From positions 1 to 64,000 of the forward strand of contig JALFBM010000014.1 in assembly GCA_022773425.1 (NCBI GenBank): DNA of 64,000 nucleotides, written 5' to 3'. The translations under genes were made by a program, and so were the position numbers. Source of the DNA: Selenomonadaceae bacterium. GTDB lineage: Bacteria; Bacillota; Negativicutes; Selenomonadales; Selenomonadaceae. This document shows, piece by piece, positions 19,297 to 28,670 of this stretch (within the stretch, counting starts at the first letter, position 1; each line of letters opens with the position of its first letter). The notes beneath the pieces were generated by a model. That model was given only the letters and a program-made list of their open reading frames with translations. It searched no databases and was not told the origin of the DNA.

Positions 19297-20637
19297 TTAT
19301 TCGCCGCCGAGTACAGGTTCTGCGTCCTCCTCTGCAGTCTCCCTGGATTTTTTCGTGGAGAAGCCGAAGCCGTACTGGATGCTGAGCACGAGAAGCCCTG
19401 CCGCGAACATCGCGGCGCCCATGATATAGTAGCCGAGATCGAAGGAACCGGTGTTCGTCTTGATCCAGCCCATCATATACGGGCCGACGAGGCCGCCGAG
19501 GTTGCCGCAGCAGTTGATCAGTGCAGTGGAGGCCGCGGCTGCGGAACCCGTCAGAAAGGTCGTCGGGATCGTCCACCATACGCCCATCGAGGCGTGGATG
19601 CCGATCGCGGACAGGCAGATCAATACGAGCGCGATGGTCACATTCGGCGCGTGCGGCGAAAGGGCGAGACCGACTGCACCGACAAAGAGCGCGCCGGCGA
19701 CATGCCAGACTTTATCTCCCGTGCGGGAGGACGAGCGGCCGATGAAGATCTGCACGAGCAGGGCGGCCATCATCGGGATCGCGATAGCACCGCCGAGCAG
19801 CTGCGTCGAAAGGCCGGAAAGCTGCTTGAGGACAGTCGGCATCCAGAAATAAAAGCCCCAGAACCCGACGACCCAAAGGAAATAAATCACGCAGAGGCGC
19901 AGGACCTTCGGGTCGCGGAACGCCTTGAGCACCGAGTACTGCTTTTTCTGGAGCATCGCGGCGCGCTCTTTTTCGTATTCTTCCGTTAGATACTGTTTTT
20001 CTGCGTCCGTCAGCCAGGATGCCTCTGCCGGGCTGTCCTTTACACCAAAGAAGAACAGGACGGCGAACAGCAGCGCCGGCGCGGCCTCGAGGATGAAGAG
20101 TTCCTGCCAGCCGGCAAGCCCGAAGAGCGAGGTCGAGAGCAGGAAGCCCGAGAGCGGTGCGCCGATGATGTTTGCGAGCAGCAGGCTCGTGAGCATGTAG
20201 CTCGTCGCGCGCGCCCGTTCTTTGCCCATGAACCAGCGCGGGAAGAGCACCGAGTAGATGACCGGGTAGAGGCTGGCCTCCGCGGCACCGAGCAGGAACC
20301 GGCAGAGATAGAACTCAACCTGCGTGTGCATGAACGCCATGCAGCAGCTGACGAGCCCCCAGGTGAACATGATGCGCGCAATCCACTTCGACGCGGAGAA
20401 CCGCGCCGCAATCAGCGAGCCCGGAATCTCGAGCAGCAGATAGCCGAAGAAGAAAATGCTCGCGCCGGCACCGTAGATTTCCGGCGTCAGCCAGCCGAGA
20501 TCCTGCTTCATCGTCAATGCCGCGTACGAAATGTTCACGCGGTCGAGGCAGGCGATGATCGAGACGAGAAATACCGGAAGGACAATCCGGAGATCTCGCT
20601 TTCGCGTCAGTAGCTTCATGTCAACGGATGAGTTCAT
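19297..20637 (-). CDS. MFS transporter, ACS-like family
   Basis: 12-TM MFS; SIIACLDRVNISYAALTMKQDLGW, FFFGYLLLEIPGSLIAARF, RFLLGAAEASLYPVI. Confidence 0.88.
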   Translation of the reverse strand: MNSSVDMKLLTRKRDLRIVLPVFLVSIIACLDRVNISYAALTMKQDLGWLTPEIYGAGASIFFFGYLLLEIPGSLIAARFSASKWIARIMFTWGLVSCCMAFMHTQVEFYLCRFLLGAAEASLYPVIYSVLFPRWFMGKERARATSYMLTSLLLANIIGAPLSGFLLSTSLFGLAGWQELFILEAAPALLFAVLFFFGVKDSPAEASWLTDAEKQYLTEEYEKERAAMLQKKQYSVLKAFRDPKVLRLCVIYFLWVVGFWGFYFWMPTVLKQLSGLSTQLLGGAIAIPMMAALLVQIFIGRSSSRTGDKVWHVAGALFVGAVGLALSPHAPNVTIALVLICLSAIGIHASMGVWWTIPTTFLTGSAAAASTALINCCGNLGGLVGPYMMGWIKTNTGSFDLGYYIMGAAMFAAGLLVLSIQYGFGFSTKKSRETAEEDAEPVLGGE

Positions 20638-20678
20638 GCTGATTCCTCCTAAATAGAATACTGGTGTTCTTTATGGAA

Positions 20679-20926
20679 TAAAAAAACCCCGTCCCTCGAA
20701 GGGACGGAGGTTTATTTCCGCGTTACCACCCAATTTCCCGGCAAGGCCGGGCACTCACAACGTACCAACATACGTGTCTCCGATAACGTGGAGAATCCGT
20801 CTTGGCTTACCTCTTTCGTTCAGCCTCGCTCCTCAAGGAGGATTTTCGTCTCTGCCTCCGTCACCGCTTCTCAGCAAACCGCGGCTCTCTGTGTACTTCG
20901 TACAGAAATTACTCGTTCCTATCATC
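20679..20926 (-). ncRNA. T-box leader upstream of the MFS gene
   Basis: Minus strand AAATTGGGTGGTAACGCGG (T-box core at 20731-20718), Stem I-like AGAGAGCCGCGG...GCTGAGAAGCGG, GTAAGCC...CGTTAtcgg region, terminator ACCTCCGTCCCTTCGAGGGACGGGGTTTTTT at 20710-20679. Confidence 0.9.
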
Positions 20927-20979
20927 GGATGTTTACAATCTTGTTGAATTTTTTGTGTTTTTGAAATCTGTTTGTAAAT

Positions 20980-21008
20980 AATATATCCTTATCCCTAACA
21001 GATGTCAA
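20980..21008 (-). promoter_or_regulatory. sigma-A promoter of the T-box/MFS transcript
   Basis: Minus strand TTGACA (21008-21003) - 17 bp - TATATT (20985-20980). Confidence 0.75.
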
Positions 21009-21225
21009 GGGATTTTTGCTAATTTTTTATTTTTTTTTGCGCCCATCCATCAGGCCTTTTTTGCGCTTCGTTTTGAGCGGGCAGGAAAGAGGCCGGCGCG
21101 TAACATCCGTTACCGCGGCCCCGCCGCTTACCTGCTATACTAAGGGCAACGAAAGCAAAGAAACCTCCCGTTGAGGATAAGGCGTCTGTGTGGGGCCCTG
21201 AGCCCCCGGAAAAGGAGAGAGCTTT

Positions 21226-22866
21226 ATGGAAAACGCTATGTTTTGTTATCAGTGTCAGGAAACGGCCGGCTGCAAGGGCTGCACGCGCGTCGGCGTCTGC
21301 GGCAAGAAACCGGACGTCGCAGCCATGCAGGACCTGCTGGTCTATGTGACGAAGGGACTGTCTGCCATCACGACGCGTCTGCGCGCCGAGGGCAAGGCGG
21401 TTTCGCGCGAGGTCAACCATCTCGTCACGCTGAACCTGTTCGTGACGATCACGAACGCGAACTTCGATAAGGAAGCGATTGCGGACCGCGTGGAGCAGAC
21501 CCTTGCGACGAGTCAGAAACTCCTGTCCACGCTCTCCGATGCGGACGGCCTGCCGGAAGCTGCGCGCTGGTCTGATGACCGGAGCCGCTACGAGGCAAAG
21601 GCCGCGTCGCATGCGGTCGGTGTCCTCGCGACGCAGAACGAGGATATCCGCAGCCTGCGCGAGCTCATCACCTACGGGCTCAAAGGCCTTGCCGCCTATA
21701 TGAAGCATGCGAATGCGCTCGGCTATGAAAACGAGGCCATCGATGCGGCGATGCAGTCGACGCTCGCCAAGCTCCTCGACGATAGCCTTTCCGGTGAGGA
21801 ACTGACGGCGCTGACGCTCGAGACGGGCAAGTGGGGCGTCGAGGGCATGGCGCTGCTCGATAAGGCGAACACGGAGAGCTACGGCAATCCGGAGGTTACG
21901 GAGGTCGACCTCGGTGTGCGCAAGAACCCGGGTATCCTGATTTCCGGACATGACCTCAAGGATCTTGAGATGCTGCTCGAGCAGACGCAGGGCACGGGCA
22001 TTGACGTCTACACGCACGGCGAGATGCTGCCGGCGCATTACTATCCGAAGTTCAAGAAGTACGAGAACTTCGCCGGCAACTACGGCAACGCGTGGTGGAA
22101 GCAGAAAGAGGAATTCGAGGCGTTCCACGGCCCGATCCTCATGACGACGAACTGCGTCGTTCCACCGGCGGCATCCTATCAGAGCCGTCTCTTTACAACG
22201 GGCGCGGTCGGTGTGCCGGGCTGCCCGCATATCGCGCAGAAGGCCGATGGCACGAAGGACTTCACGCCGATCATCGAGATGGCGAAGAAGTGCCAGGCTC
22301 CGGCCGAGCTCGAGACGGGCAAGATCGTCGGCGGCTTCGCGCATGCACAGGTCCTCGCCCTTGCGGACAAAGTTGTCGATGCGGTCAAGACCGGTGCCAT
22401 CAAGAAGTTCGTCGTCATGGCTGGCTGCGATGGCCGCATGAAGTCCCGTTCCTACTATACGGAGTTTGCCAAGGCGCTGCCAAAAGACGTCGTGATCCTG
22501 ACGGCTGGCTGCGCGAAGTACAAGTACAACAAGCTGAATCTCGGCGATATCGGCGGGATCCCGCGTGTGCTCGACGCGGGCCAGTGCAACGACTCCTACA
22601 GCCTCGCGCTTATCGCGATGGCGCTGCAGAAGGCGTTCGGCCTCGCGGACATCAACGAGCTGCCGCTCGTGTTCAACATCGCGTGGTACGAGCAGAAGGC
22701 CGTCATCGTCCTGCTTGCCCTGCTGCACCTCGGGGTAAAGAACATTCACCTTGGCCCGACGCTCCCGGCCTTCCTTTCCCCGAATGTCGCGGAGGTCCTC
22801 GTGAAGAACTTCGGCATCGGCGGCATCACGAACGTCGAGGACGATATTAAAACGATGATTGGCTAA
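21226..22866 (+). CDS. hcp: hydroxylamine reductase / hybrid cluster protein
   Basis: [80 protein letters not shown]. Confidence 0.96.
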   Translation: MENAMFCYQCQETAGCKGCTRVGVCGKKPDVAAMQDLLVYVTKGLSAITTRLRAEGKAVSREVNHLVTLNLFVTITNANFDKEAIADRVEQTLATSQKLLSTLSDADGLPEAARWSDDRSRYEAKAASHAVGVLATQNEDIRSLRELITYGLKGLAAYMKHANALGYENEAIDAAMQSTLAKLLDDSLSGEELTALTLETGKWGVEGMALLDKANTESYGNPEVTEVDLGVRKNPGILISGHDLKDLEMLLEQTQGTGIDVYTHGEMLPAHYYPKFKKYENFAGNYGNAWWKQKEEFEAFHGPILMTTNCVVPPAASYQSRLFTTGAVGVPGCPHIAQKADGTKDFTPIIEMAKKCQAPAELETGKIVGGFAHAQVLALADKVVDAVKTGAIKKFVVMAGCDGRMKSRSYYTEFAKALPKDVVILTAGCAKYKYNKLNLGDIGGIPRVLDAGQCNDSYSLALIAMALQKAFGLADINELPLVFNIAWYEQKAVIVLLALLHLGVKNIHLGPTLPAFLSPNVAEVLVKNFGIGGITNVEDDIKTMIG

Positions 22867-22898
22867 AGACTTCTCATTCGTCCAACCCATCCCTAAAA

Positions 22899-22940
22899 AA
22901 AGCCCGGGACCGCACGGCTGTGCGGCCCCGGGCTTTGCTG
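22899..22940. terminator. intrinsic terminator between hcp and the APC permease
   Basis: AAAGCCCGGGaCCGCAC-GGCT-GTGCGGcCCCGGGCTTT. Confidence 0.75.
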
Positions 22941-22943
22941 TCT

Positions 22944-24293
22944 TCAGGCCTGGTGTTTTCTCTTTTGGAACTGATAGCCGATCCAAAGCACGATCAGCCA
23001 GATCGGCAGGAAAAGGACGGCGAGCTGCATATCGGGAATCTGCGCCATCATCGCGATGACGCCCGCGAGGAACGCAAGGCACAGGTAGTTCGTCCACGGG
23101 TAGAGGATCGAAGGGAATTTCGTCTCTTTGCCCTGCTGGCGGGCCTGTGCCCGGAACTTCAGATGGGTGACGCAGATGACGACCCAGCTGATGACCGCGG
23201 CGCAGGTCGCAATCGTCATGAGGTACAGGAATACGTGGCCCTCGAGGAAGTAGTTCAGGATGACGACGATCAGCGTGAAGCCCGAGGACACGAGGATGCC
23301 GGGGACCGGCACGCCCCGGCTGGAGAGCTTCGCGAGGAAGGAGGGCGCCTCGTCCTTCCCCGCGAGACCGTAGAGCATGCGGCTATTGCTGTAGATGGCC
23401 GAATTGTAAACGGAAATCGCGGCGATCAGCACGACGAAGTTCAAGATATGCGCGGCGGCGGGGATGCCGACATTCTGGAAGATCTGCACGAACGGGCTCG
23501 CCTGCGTGCCGACCTCATTCCACGGCCAGAGCGCCATCAGTACGGCCATCGTGCCGACGTAGAAAATCAGGATGCGCCAGATGACCTGGTTGATCGCGCG
23601 CGGGATCGTATGGTCCGGATCCTCGGCTTCGCCGGCTGTGATACCGATGAGTTCGATGCCGCCGAACGAGAACATGACGACGGCGGTCGCCGCGGCCAGT
23701 CCATAGACACCGTTTGGCAGGAAGCCGCCGTTTTTCCAAAGGTTGCTGAAATTCTCCGGGAACGGCTGCGGGCTGCCGAGCAGCAGGTAGAGGCCGAGCA
23801 GGATCATCGCACAGATGGCCGCGATCTTGATGAGGGCCATCCAGAATTCCGTCTCGCCATAGGCCCGGACATTGACGAGGTTCAGCAGCGTGATCAACAC
23901 GAGGCAGATGAGTGCCGAAACCCATTGCGGCAAGGCGGGAAACCAGAAATTCATATAGATGCCGACCGCCGTGAGCTCAGCCATGGACACGAGCACGTAG
24001 TTGAACCAATAGTTCCAGCCGGACAGAAAACCCGGGAACCGACCCCAGTACTTCGTCGCGTAGTAGCTGAACGAACCGGATACCGGTTCGTCGACGGCCA
24101 TCTCCCCGAGCATGCGCATGATGAAGAAAATCACGATGCCGCCGAGCAGGTAGGCGAGCATGACCGCGGGCCCCGCGAGCGCAATCGTCGAGGTCGACCC
24201 GTAGAACAGGCCGGTGCCGATGGCTCCGCCGAGCGCGATCATCTGCAGATGACGGTTTTTCAAACCGCGTGTCAGTTGTTTCTTTTCTGCCAT
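22944..24293 (-). CDS. amino acid permease (APC superfamily, AAT family)
   Basis: LTRGLKNRHLQMIALGGAIGTGLFYGSTSTIALAGPAVMLAYLLGGIVIFFIMRMLGEMAVDEPVSGSFSYYATKYWG. Confidence 0.93.
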   Translation of the reverse strand: MAEKKQLTRGLKNRHLQMIALGGAIGTGLFYGSTSTIALAGPAVMLAYLLGGIVIFFIMRMLGEMAVDEPVSGSFSYYATKYWGRFPGFLSGWNYWFNYVLVSMAELTAVGIYMNFWFPALPQWVSALICLVLITLLNLVNVRAYGETEFWMALIKIAAICAMILLGLYLLLGSPQPFPENFSNLWKNGGFLPNGVYGLAAATAVVMFSFGGIELIGITAGEAEDPDHTIPRAINQVIWRILIFYVGTMAVLMALWPWNEVGTQASPFVQIFQNVGIPAAAHILNFVVLIAAISVYNSAIYSNSRMLYGLAGKDEAPSFLAKLSSRGVPVPGILVSSGFTLIVVILNYFLEGHVFLYLMTIATCAAVISWVVICVTHLKFRAQARQQGKETKFPSILYPWTNYLCLAFLAGVIAMMAQIPDMQLAVLFLPIWLIVLWIGYQFQKRKHQA

Positions 24294-24459
24294 AGAATCA
24301 CCAAAATCTTTCGCAAAGCATATATAAAACGCCCCTATTATAGCATGAATCCTCTGTCTTTTACAACGTTACAGGGAGTGAGGACGCGCTCATCGCGCTT
24401 GCGCAGGCGGTGCTCGCCCAGGTCGCCTGCTGCGTTTTGCAAATCCCGTAGATCTATGC

Positions 24460-24465
24460 TATGAT
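24460..24465 (+). promoter_or_regulatory. -10 element of the pan operon promoter
   Basis: TTGCAA (24437-24442) - 17 bp - TATGAT (24460-24465). Confidence 0.6.
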
Positions 24466-24473
24466 GAAGCCGA

Positions 24474-24674
24474 TGGTAAAAGATGACACCGCTTCGCGGG
24501 TTGTACTTTTGCCGCAGGGAGGATAGATCGATGCCCCGCCCGTATCCGGCAGCCGGAACGGGACGCGTGGATAGGACCGTCTGTCCGGCGCTGCGGACGT
24601 TCCGGCCTTTTGCCGGAAAAGACAAAAGAACATGGACGGCGGGAGAGACCGCCGTTTCTTCGCCTCTTTTACCA
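24474..24674 (+). ncRNA. structured 5' leader of the panS-panC-panD transcript (unidentified class)
   Basis: Closing helix TGGTAAAAGA (24474-24483) / TCTTTTACCA (24665-24674); internal perfect hairpins TCCGG-CAG-CCGGA, GTCCG-GCGCTG-CGGAC, TTCCGGC-CTTTT-GCCGGAA, ACGGCGG-GAGAGA-CCGCCGT. Confidence 0.55.
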
Positions 24675-24706
24675 GCAACGATGGTTTGGCAAAGGAGGTT
24701 TTTTGC

Positions 24707-25654
24707 TTGCAAAAATTGGGAAAGGGCATCGTCGACGATATGGCGGTGCTCGTTGCGGCGGCGGGCGTCATCGGCGCTCTGTATCCGCCGGCGTTTGCCT
24801 GGGCCGGCCACTATGTGAGCTGGCTGCTCGGCCTGGTGATGTTCGGCATGGGCATGACGCTTTCGGTTGAGGATTTTCGGCGCGTGTTCGCGCGCCCGCG
24901 GTATGTGGCCATCGGCGTTTTCGCACAGTTCTTGATCATGCCGCTTGTTGCGTACGCGCTCGTCCGGGTGTTCCACCTGCCGCCGGAACTCGCCATCGGC
25001 GTGATCCTGCTCGGCACATGTCCGGGCGGCACGGCGTCGAATGTCATCTCGTATCTCGCGCGCGGTGATGTGGCGTTGTCGGTCTCGATGACGATGACGA
25101 CGACGCTGCTCGCTCCGGTCGTGACGCCGGCACTGACGTATCTGCTCGCCGGCGCCTATATCGAGGTATCGTTTTCCTCGATGATGCTTTCCATTGCGGA
25201 AATGGTTCTGCTGCCGGTCCTGCTCGGGCTGCTGGTCCACCACTATTTCGAGCCGGTGTCGCGGCGCATCATGCCGGTGATGCCGGTGTTCTCGGTGCTC
25301 TGCATCGTGACACTCGTCGGCTGCGTGGTCGCACTCTCCTCGACGAAGCTGCTCACGGTTGGGCCGCTGATGGCGGTACTCGTCGTACTGCACAACGCGT
25401 TTGGTCTCGCACTGGGCTACGGACTCGCGAAATGTTTCGGTATGGAGAGCCGCGGGGCGCGGACGGTCTCGATTGAGGTCGGCATGCAGAATTCTGGTCT
25501 CGCGGTGAGCCTTGCGCTCTTGTACTTCAACCCGGCTGCGGCGATCCCCGGCGCGATTTTCTCCGTGTGGCACAATATCTCAGGTTCGCTGTTCGCCAAT
25601 TTCTGGGTGCGGCGGGATGAGAAAAAAGAAAAGAAAGAGGTCGTTTACGAATGA
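24707..25654 (+). CDS. bile acid:sodium symporter (BASS) family transporter, PanS-like
   Basis: TTG start with AAAGGAGG at 24691-24698; GLVMFGMGMTLSVEDFRRV, GTCPGGTASNVISYLARGDVALSVSMT; followed by panC and panD. Confidence 0.85.
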   Translation: MQKLGKGIVDDMAVLVAAAGVIGALYPPAFAWAGHYVSWLLGLVMFGMGMTLSVEDFRRVFARPRYVAIGVFAQFLIMPLVAYALVRVFHLPPELAIGVILLGTCPGGTASNVISYLARGDVALSVSMTMTTTLLAPVVTPALTYLLAGAYIEVSFSSMMLSIAEMVLLPVLLGLLVHHYFEPVSRRIMPVMPVFSVLCIVTLVGCVVALSSTKLLTVGPLMAVLVVLHNAFGLALGYGLAKCFGMESRGARTVSIEVGMQNSGLAVSLALLYFNPAAAIPGAIFSVWHNISGSLFANFWVRRDEKKEKKEVVYE

Positions 25655-26511
25655 AGATGAAGGTTTTTACGACACCGGATGCGATGCAGGCGTGGGCCGC
25701 AGAGCAGAAAAAAGCGGGCAGGACCATCGGGCTCTGCCCGACGATGGGCGCCCTGCATGAGGGGCATATGACGCTGATGCGCGCGGCGAGGAAGGCCTGC
25801 GATGTCGTCATCGCGTCGGTATTCGTGAACCCGACGCAGTTCGCGCCGGGCGAGGACTATGAGAAATACCCGCGCCAGTTCGAGCAGGATTGTGAAAAGC
25901 TCGAGAAGGAGGGCGTCGACGCGGTGTTCCACCCGGAGCCAGCGGCGATGTATCCGAAGGGGTTCGGCACGTACGTGACGCCGGACTGCAACGAGACGAA
26001 GGTACTCGAGGGCGCGCGACGTCCAATCCATTTCCGCGGCGTCGCAACGGTCGTGACGAAGCTCATGAACATCACGCGCGCGGACCGCGCGTTCTTCGGG
26101 CAGAAAGACGCGCAGCAGGTCGCGGTCGTGCGCCGCTTTACGGCGGATCTCAACCTGCCGGTCGAAATCACGATGGTGCCGATATGCCGCGAGGAGAGCG
26201 GGCTCGCGCGGAGCTCGCGCAACGCGTACATGAAGGCGGAGGAGAAGCAGGCCGCGACGGTGCTTTCCCGCAGCCTCCGCCGGGCAAAAGCCGCGTTTGA
26301 CGCGGGGGAGCGCTCGGCGAAGAAGCTCGTCGAGATCGCGCAGGAAGAGCTCAGGAAAGAGCCGATGGCGCGGGTGGACTACGTGGCGCTCCGGACGTTC
26401 CCCGCGCTGCAGGAGGCAGACGAAGTCCTGGAACCGAGCCTGCTCGCGCTCGCCGTATACATCGGCAAGACGCGCCTGATCGACAATGTCATTCTGGGAG
26501 GCAAAGCATGA
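25651..26511 (+). CDS. panC: pantoate--beta-alanine ligase
   Basis: [56 protein letters not shown]; overlaps upstream and downstream genes by 4 bp. Confidence 0.97.
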   Translation: MKMKVFTTPDAMQAWAAEQKKAGRTIGLCPTMGALHEGHMTLMRAARKACDVVIASVFVNPTQFAPGEDYEKYPRQFEQDCEKLEKEGVDAVFHPEPAAMYPKGFGTYVTPDCNETKVLEGARRPIHFRGVATVVTKLMNITRADRAFFGQKDAQQVAVVRRFTADLNLPVEITMVPICREESGLARSSRNAYMKAEEKQAATVLSRSLRRAKAAFDAGERSAKKLVEIAQEELRKEPMARVDYVALRTFPALQEADEVLEPSLLALAVYIGKTRLIDNVILGGKA

Positions 26512-26891
26512 TCCTGAATCTTTTGAAGAGCAAAATCCACTGCGCGACGGTGACCGAAGCGAACCTCGCGTACATGGGGAGTATCACGATTGACGAAGAC
26601 CTCATGGACGCGGCGGGCATCCTGCGCAATGAGCGCGTACAGGTCGTCGACAACAACAACGGCGAACGGCTTGAGACCTACGTGATCCCCGGCGAACGCG
26701 GTTCCGGTGTCATCTGCCTGAACGGCGCGGCCGCGCGCCTCGCGCAGCCCGGCGATATCGTGATCATCATGGCGTATGCGTTCTTTACCGAGGACGAGGC
26801 GAAGGGCTACGCGCCGACTGTCGTGATGGTGGACGCAAAGAACAAGATCCGCGAAATCCGTCATCTCGAAAGGGCCGGGGAAACGGCGTAA
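26508..26891 (+). CDS. panD: aspartate 1-decarboxylase
   Basis: [32 protein letters not shown], self-cleavage [18 protein letters not shown]. Confidence 0.97.
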   Translation: MILNLLKSKIHCATVTEANLAYMGSITIDEDLMDAAGILRNERVQVVDNNNGERLETYVIPGERGSGVICLNGAAARLAQPGDIVIIMAYAFFTEDEAKGYAPTVVMVDAKNKIREIRHLERAGETA

Positions 26892-26985
26892 GTCTGGCAT
26901 ACGGACTTTGACAGGCGGCGGCCCCTGCGCAGAGGCAGCGTATGGAAACCTAGAAATACCAATCGAAGGATGCGGCGGAAAACGG

Positions 26986-27014
26986 TTGACAATTTGCGCG
27001 GATTGCCCTATAAT
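26986..27014 (+). promoter_or_regulatory. perfect-consensus sigma-A promoter of the sulfur-carrier cluster
   Basis: TTGACA (26986-26991) - 17 bp - TATAAT (27009-27014). Confidence 0.85.
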
Positions 27015-27088
27015 GACGTTAATTACTTAGAAAACATATTGATATTATATGATTAGCCGTCCGGCCGTAGGTCATTCGACAAACGAAA

Positions 27089-27157
27089 GCCTGCGGAAAG
27101 CGTCGGAGAACAGGACAGGTATGCCTCGGTTCCCCCTTGCTTTCCGCAGGCCTTTTT
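27089..27157 (+). terminator. leader terminator/attenuator upstream of the thiS-like gene
   Basis: GCCTGCGGAAAGC (27089-27101) / GCTTTCCGCAGGC (27139-27151) followed by CTTTTT; 37-nt loop can fold internally. Confidence 0.7.
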
Positions 27158-27184
27158 GCAGGGGCGCGCGGAGGAGGAAGCGCA

Positions 27185-27394
27185 ATGAAACTGACGGTAA
27201 ATGGGGATCCCTTGGAAATTGAGAAGCCGATCACGGTGAAGGAATTGCTCGTCGTCGCGAAGGCCGAGCAGCCGGAATACGTGACGGTGGAACTCAATGG
27301 CGAGTTTGTCGACCATTCCGGTTTTGAGACGACGACGGTAAAGGACGGCGACGTCGTGGAGTTCCTGTACTTCATGGGAGGCGGTGCGAGATGA
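27185..27394 (+). CDS. ThiS/HcyS-like ubiquitin-fold sulfur carrier protein with C-terminal extension
   Basis: MKLTVNGDPLEIEKPITVKELLVVAKAEQPEYVTVELNGEFVDHSGFETTTVKDGDVVEFLYFMGGGAR*. Confidence 0.88.
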   Translation: MKLTVNGDPLEIEKPITVKELLVVAKAEQPEYVTVELNGEFVDHSGFETTTVKDGDVVEFLYFMGGGAR

Positions 27395-28209
27395 GCAGCC
27401 TGACGAATGAGCAGCTGGAACGGTATTCCCGCCACATCATCCTCCAGCAGGTCGGCGGTAAGGGCCAGGAGAAGATTCTCGGCAGCAAGGTGCTCGTCAT
27501 CGGCACGGGCGGGCTCGGCGCCCCGGCGGCGATGTACCTTGCCGCGGCGGGCGTCGGCACCATCGGACTCGTGGATTTCGACGTCGTGGATCTGTCGAAC
27601 CTCCAGCGCCAGATCATCCACCAGACGGCGGATGTCGGCAAGCCAAAGGTCGACTCGGGCCGCGAGACCATCGAGGCGATGAACCCGGACGTCGACGTGC
27701 ACACCTATCATGAGATGGTGACGTCGGCGAATATCCGCGACATCATCCGCGATCAGGACTACGATTTCATCATCGACGGCACGGACAATTTCCCGGCGAA
27801 ATTCCTGATCAACGATGCCTGTGTTTTTGAAAAGAAGCCGTTCGTGCATGCGGGCATCCTTCGCTTCTCCGGGCAGCTCATGACGTATGTGCCGGGCAAG
27901 GGGCCGTGCTACCGCTGCGTGTTCAAGACGATGCCGCCAAAGGACGCTGTGCCAACCTGCCGGCAGGCGGGCGTCCTCGGCGTGATGGGCGGTGTCATCG
28001 GCACGCTGCAGGCAACGGAGGCGCTCAAATACATCCTCGGCGTCGGGGAGCTGCTCACGGGGTATCTCCTGACCTATGACGCGCTGACGATGAAATTCCG
28101 CAAGGTCAAGATACCGCGGGATCCGCACTGCGCCATCTGCGGCGAGCATCCGACCATCACGGAACTCATCGACTACGAGCAGCCGGCCTGTGACCTGCGG
28201 AAGGCCTGA
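27391..28209 (+). CDS. HesA/MoeB/ThiF family E1-like adenylyltransferase
   Basis: YSRHIILQQVGGKGQEKILGSKVLVIGTGGLGAPAAMYLAAAGVGTIGLVDFDVVDLSNLQRQIIH; Zn Cys pairs CYRC/CAIC. Confidence 0.93.
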   Translation: MSSLTNEQLERYSRHIILQQVGGKGQEKILGSKVLVIGTGGLGAPAAMYLAAAGVGTIGLVDFDVVDLSNLQRQIIHQTADVGKPKVDSGRETIEAMNPDVDVHTYHEMVTSANIRDIIRDQDYDFIIDGTDNFPAKFLINDACVFEKKPFVHAGILRFSGQLMTYVPGKGPCYRCVFKTMPPKDAVPTCRQAGVLGVMGGVIGTLQATEALKYILGVGELLTGYLLTYDALTMKFRKVKIPRDPHCAICGEHPTITELIDYEQPACDLRKA

Positions 28210-28223
28210 GAGGAGGAACCGGC

Positions 28224-28637
28224 ATGATCGTAAAGCTGAAGCTGCAGGATTACCTTTCGCTGGTCCGTCACGCGCGCGCTCTCTCGCCAGTCGAGGACTG
28301 CGGCCTCCTTGGCGGCACCATCGAGGACGGCGTCAAGACCGTCGAGAAGGTATTTTACCTGACGAACGTGGACCACAGTGCGGAGCATTTTACGCTGGAC
28401 CCGAAGGAACAGTTCGCGGCGGTCAAGGAGCTGCGCGCCAAGGGCTGGCAGCTTCTCGGCAATTGGCACAGCCACCCCGCGAGCCCCTCACGTCCGAGCG
28501 AGGAGGATAAACGCCTGGCATTCGACAGCAAGGCGAGCTATTTTATCCTGTCGCTGAACGGCGGGGAGCCGGTACTGAACAGCTTCCACGTGGACCGGGA
28601 CAAGACCGTCACGAAAGAGGATCTGCGCATCCGGTAA
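28224..28637 (+). CDS. JAMM/MPN+ domain metallopeptidase (M67-like)
   Basis: PVEDCGLLGG and JAMM motif HSHPASPSRPSEED (HxH-x7-S-x2-D). Confidence 0.92.
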   Translation: MIVKLKLQDYLSLVRHARALSPVEDCGLLGGTIEDGVKTVEKVFYLTNVDHSAEHFTLDPKEQFAAVKELRAKGWQLLGNWHSHPASPSRPSEEDKRLAFDSKASYFILSLNGGEPVLNSFHVDRDKTVTKEDLRIR

Positions 28638-28670
28638 TGCCGATACCTGTGGAAAAGGGAGGAGCGCAAC

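Noticed and set aside
21019-23097. 692-aa minus-strand ORF
   Set aside because: Antisense to hcp; rich in R/D/H/L with no recognisable motifs, an artefact of GC-rich codon bias.
24483-24818. 111-aa ORF covering the pan leader
   Set aside because: No similarity seen, overlaps the transporter start out of frame; region better explained as structured RNA.
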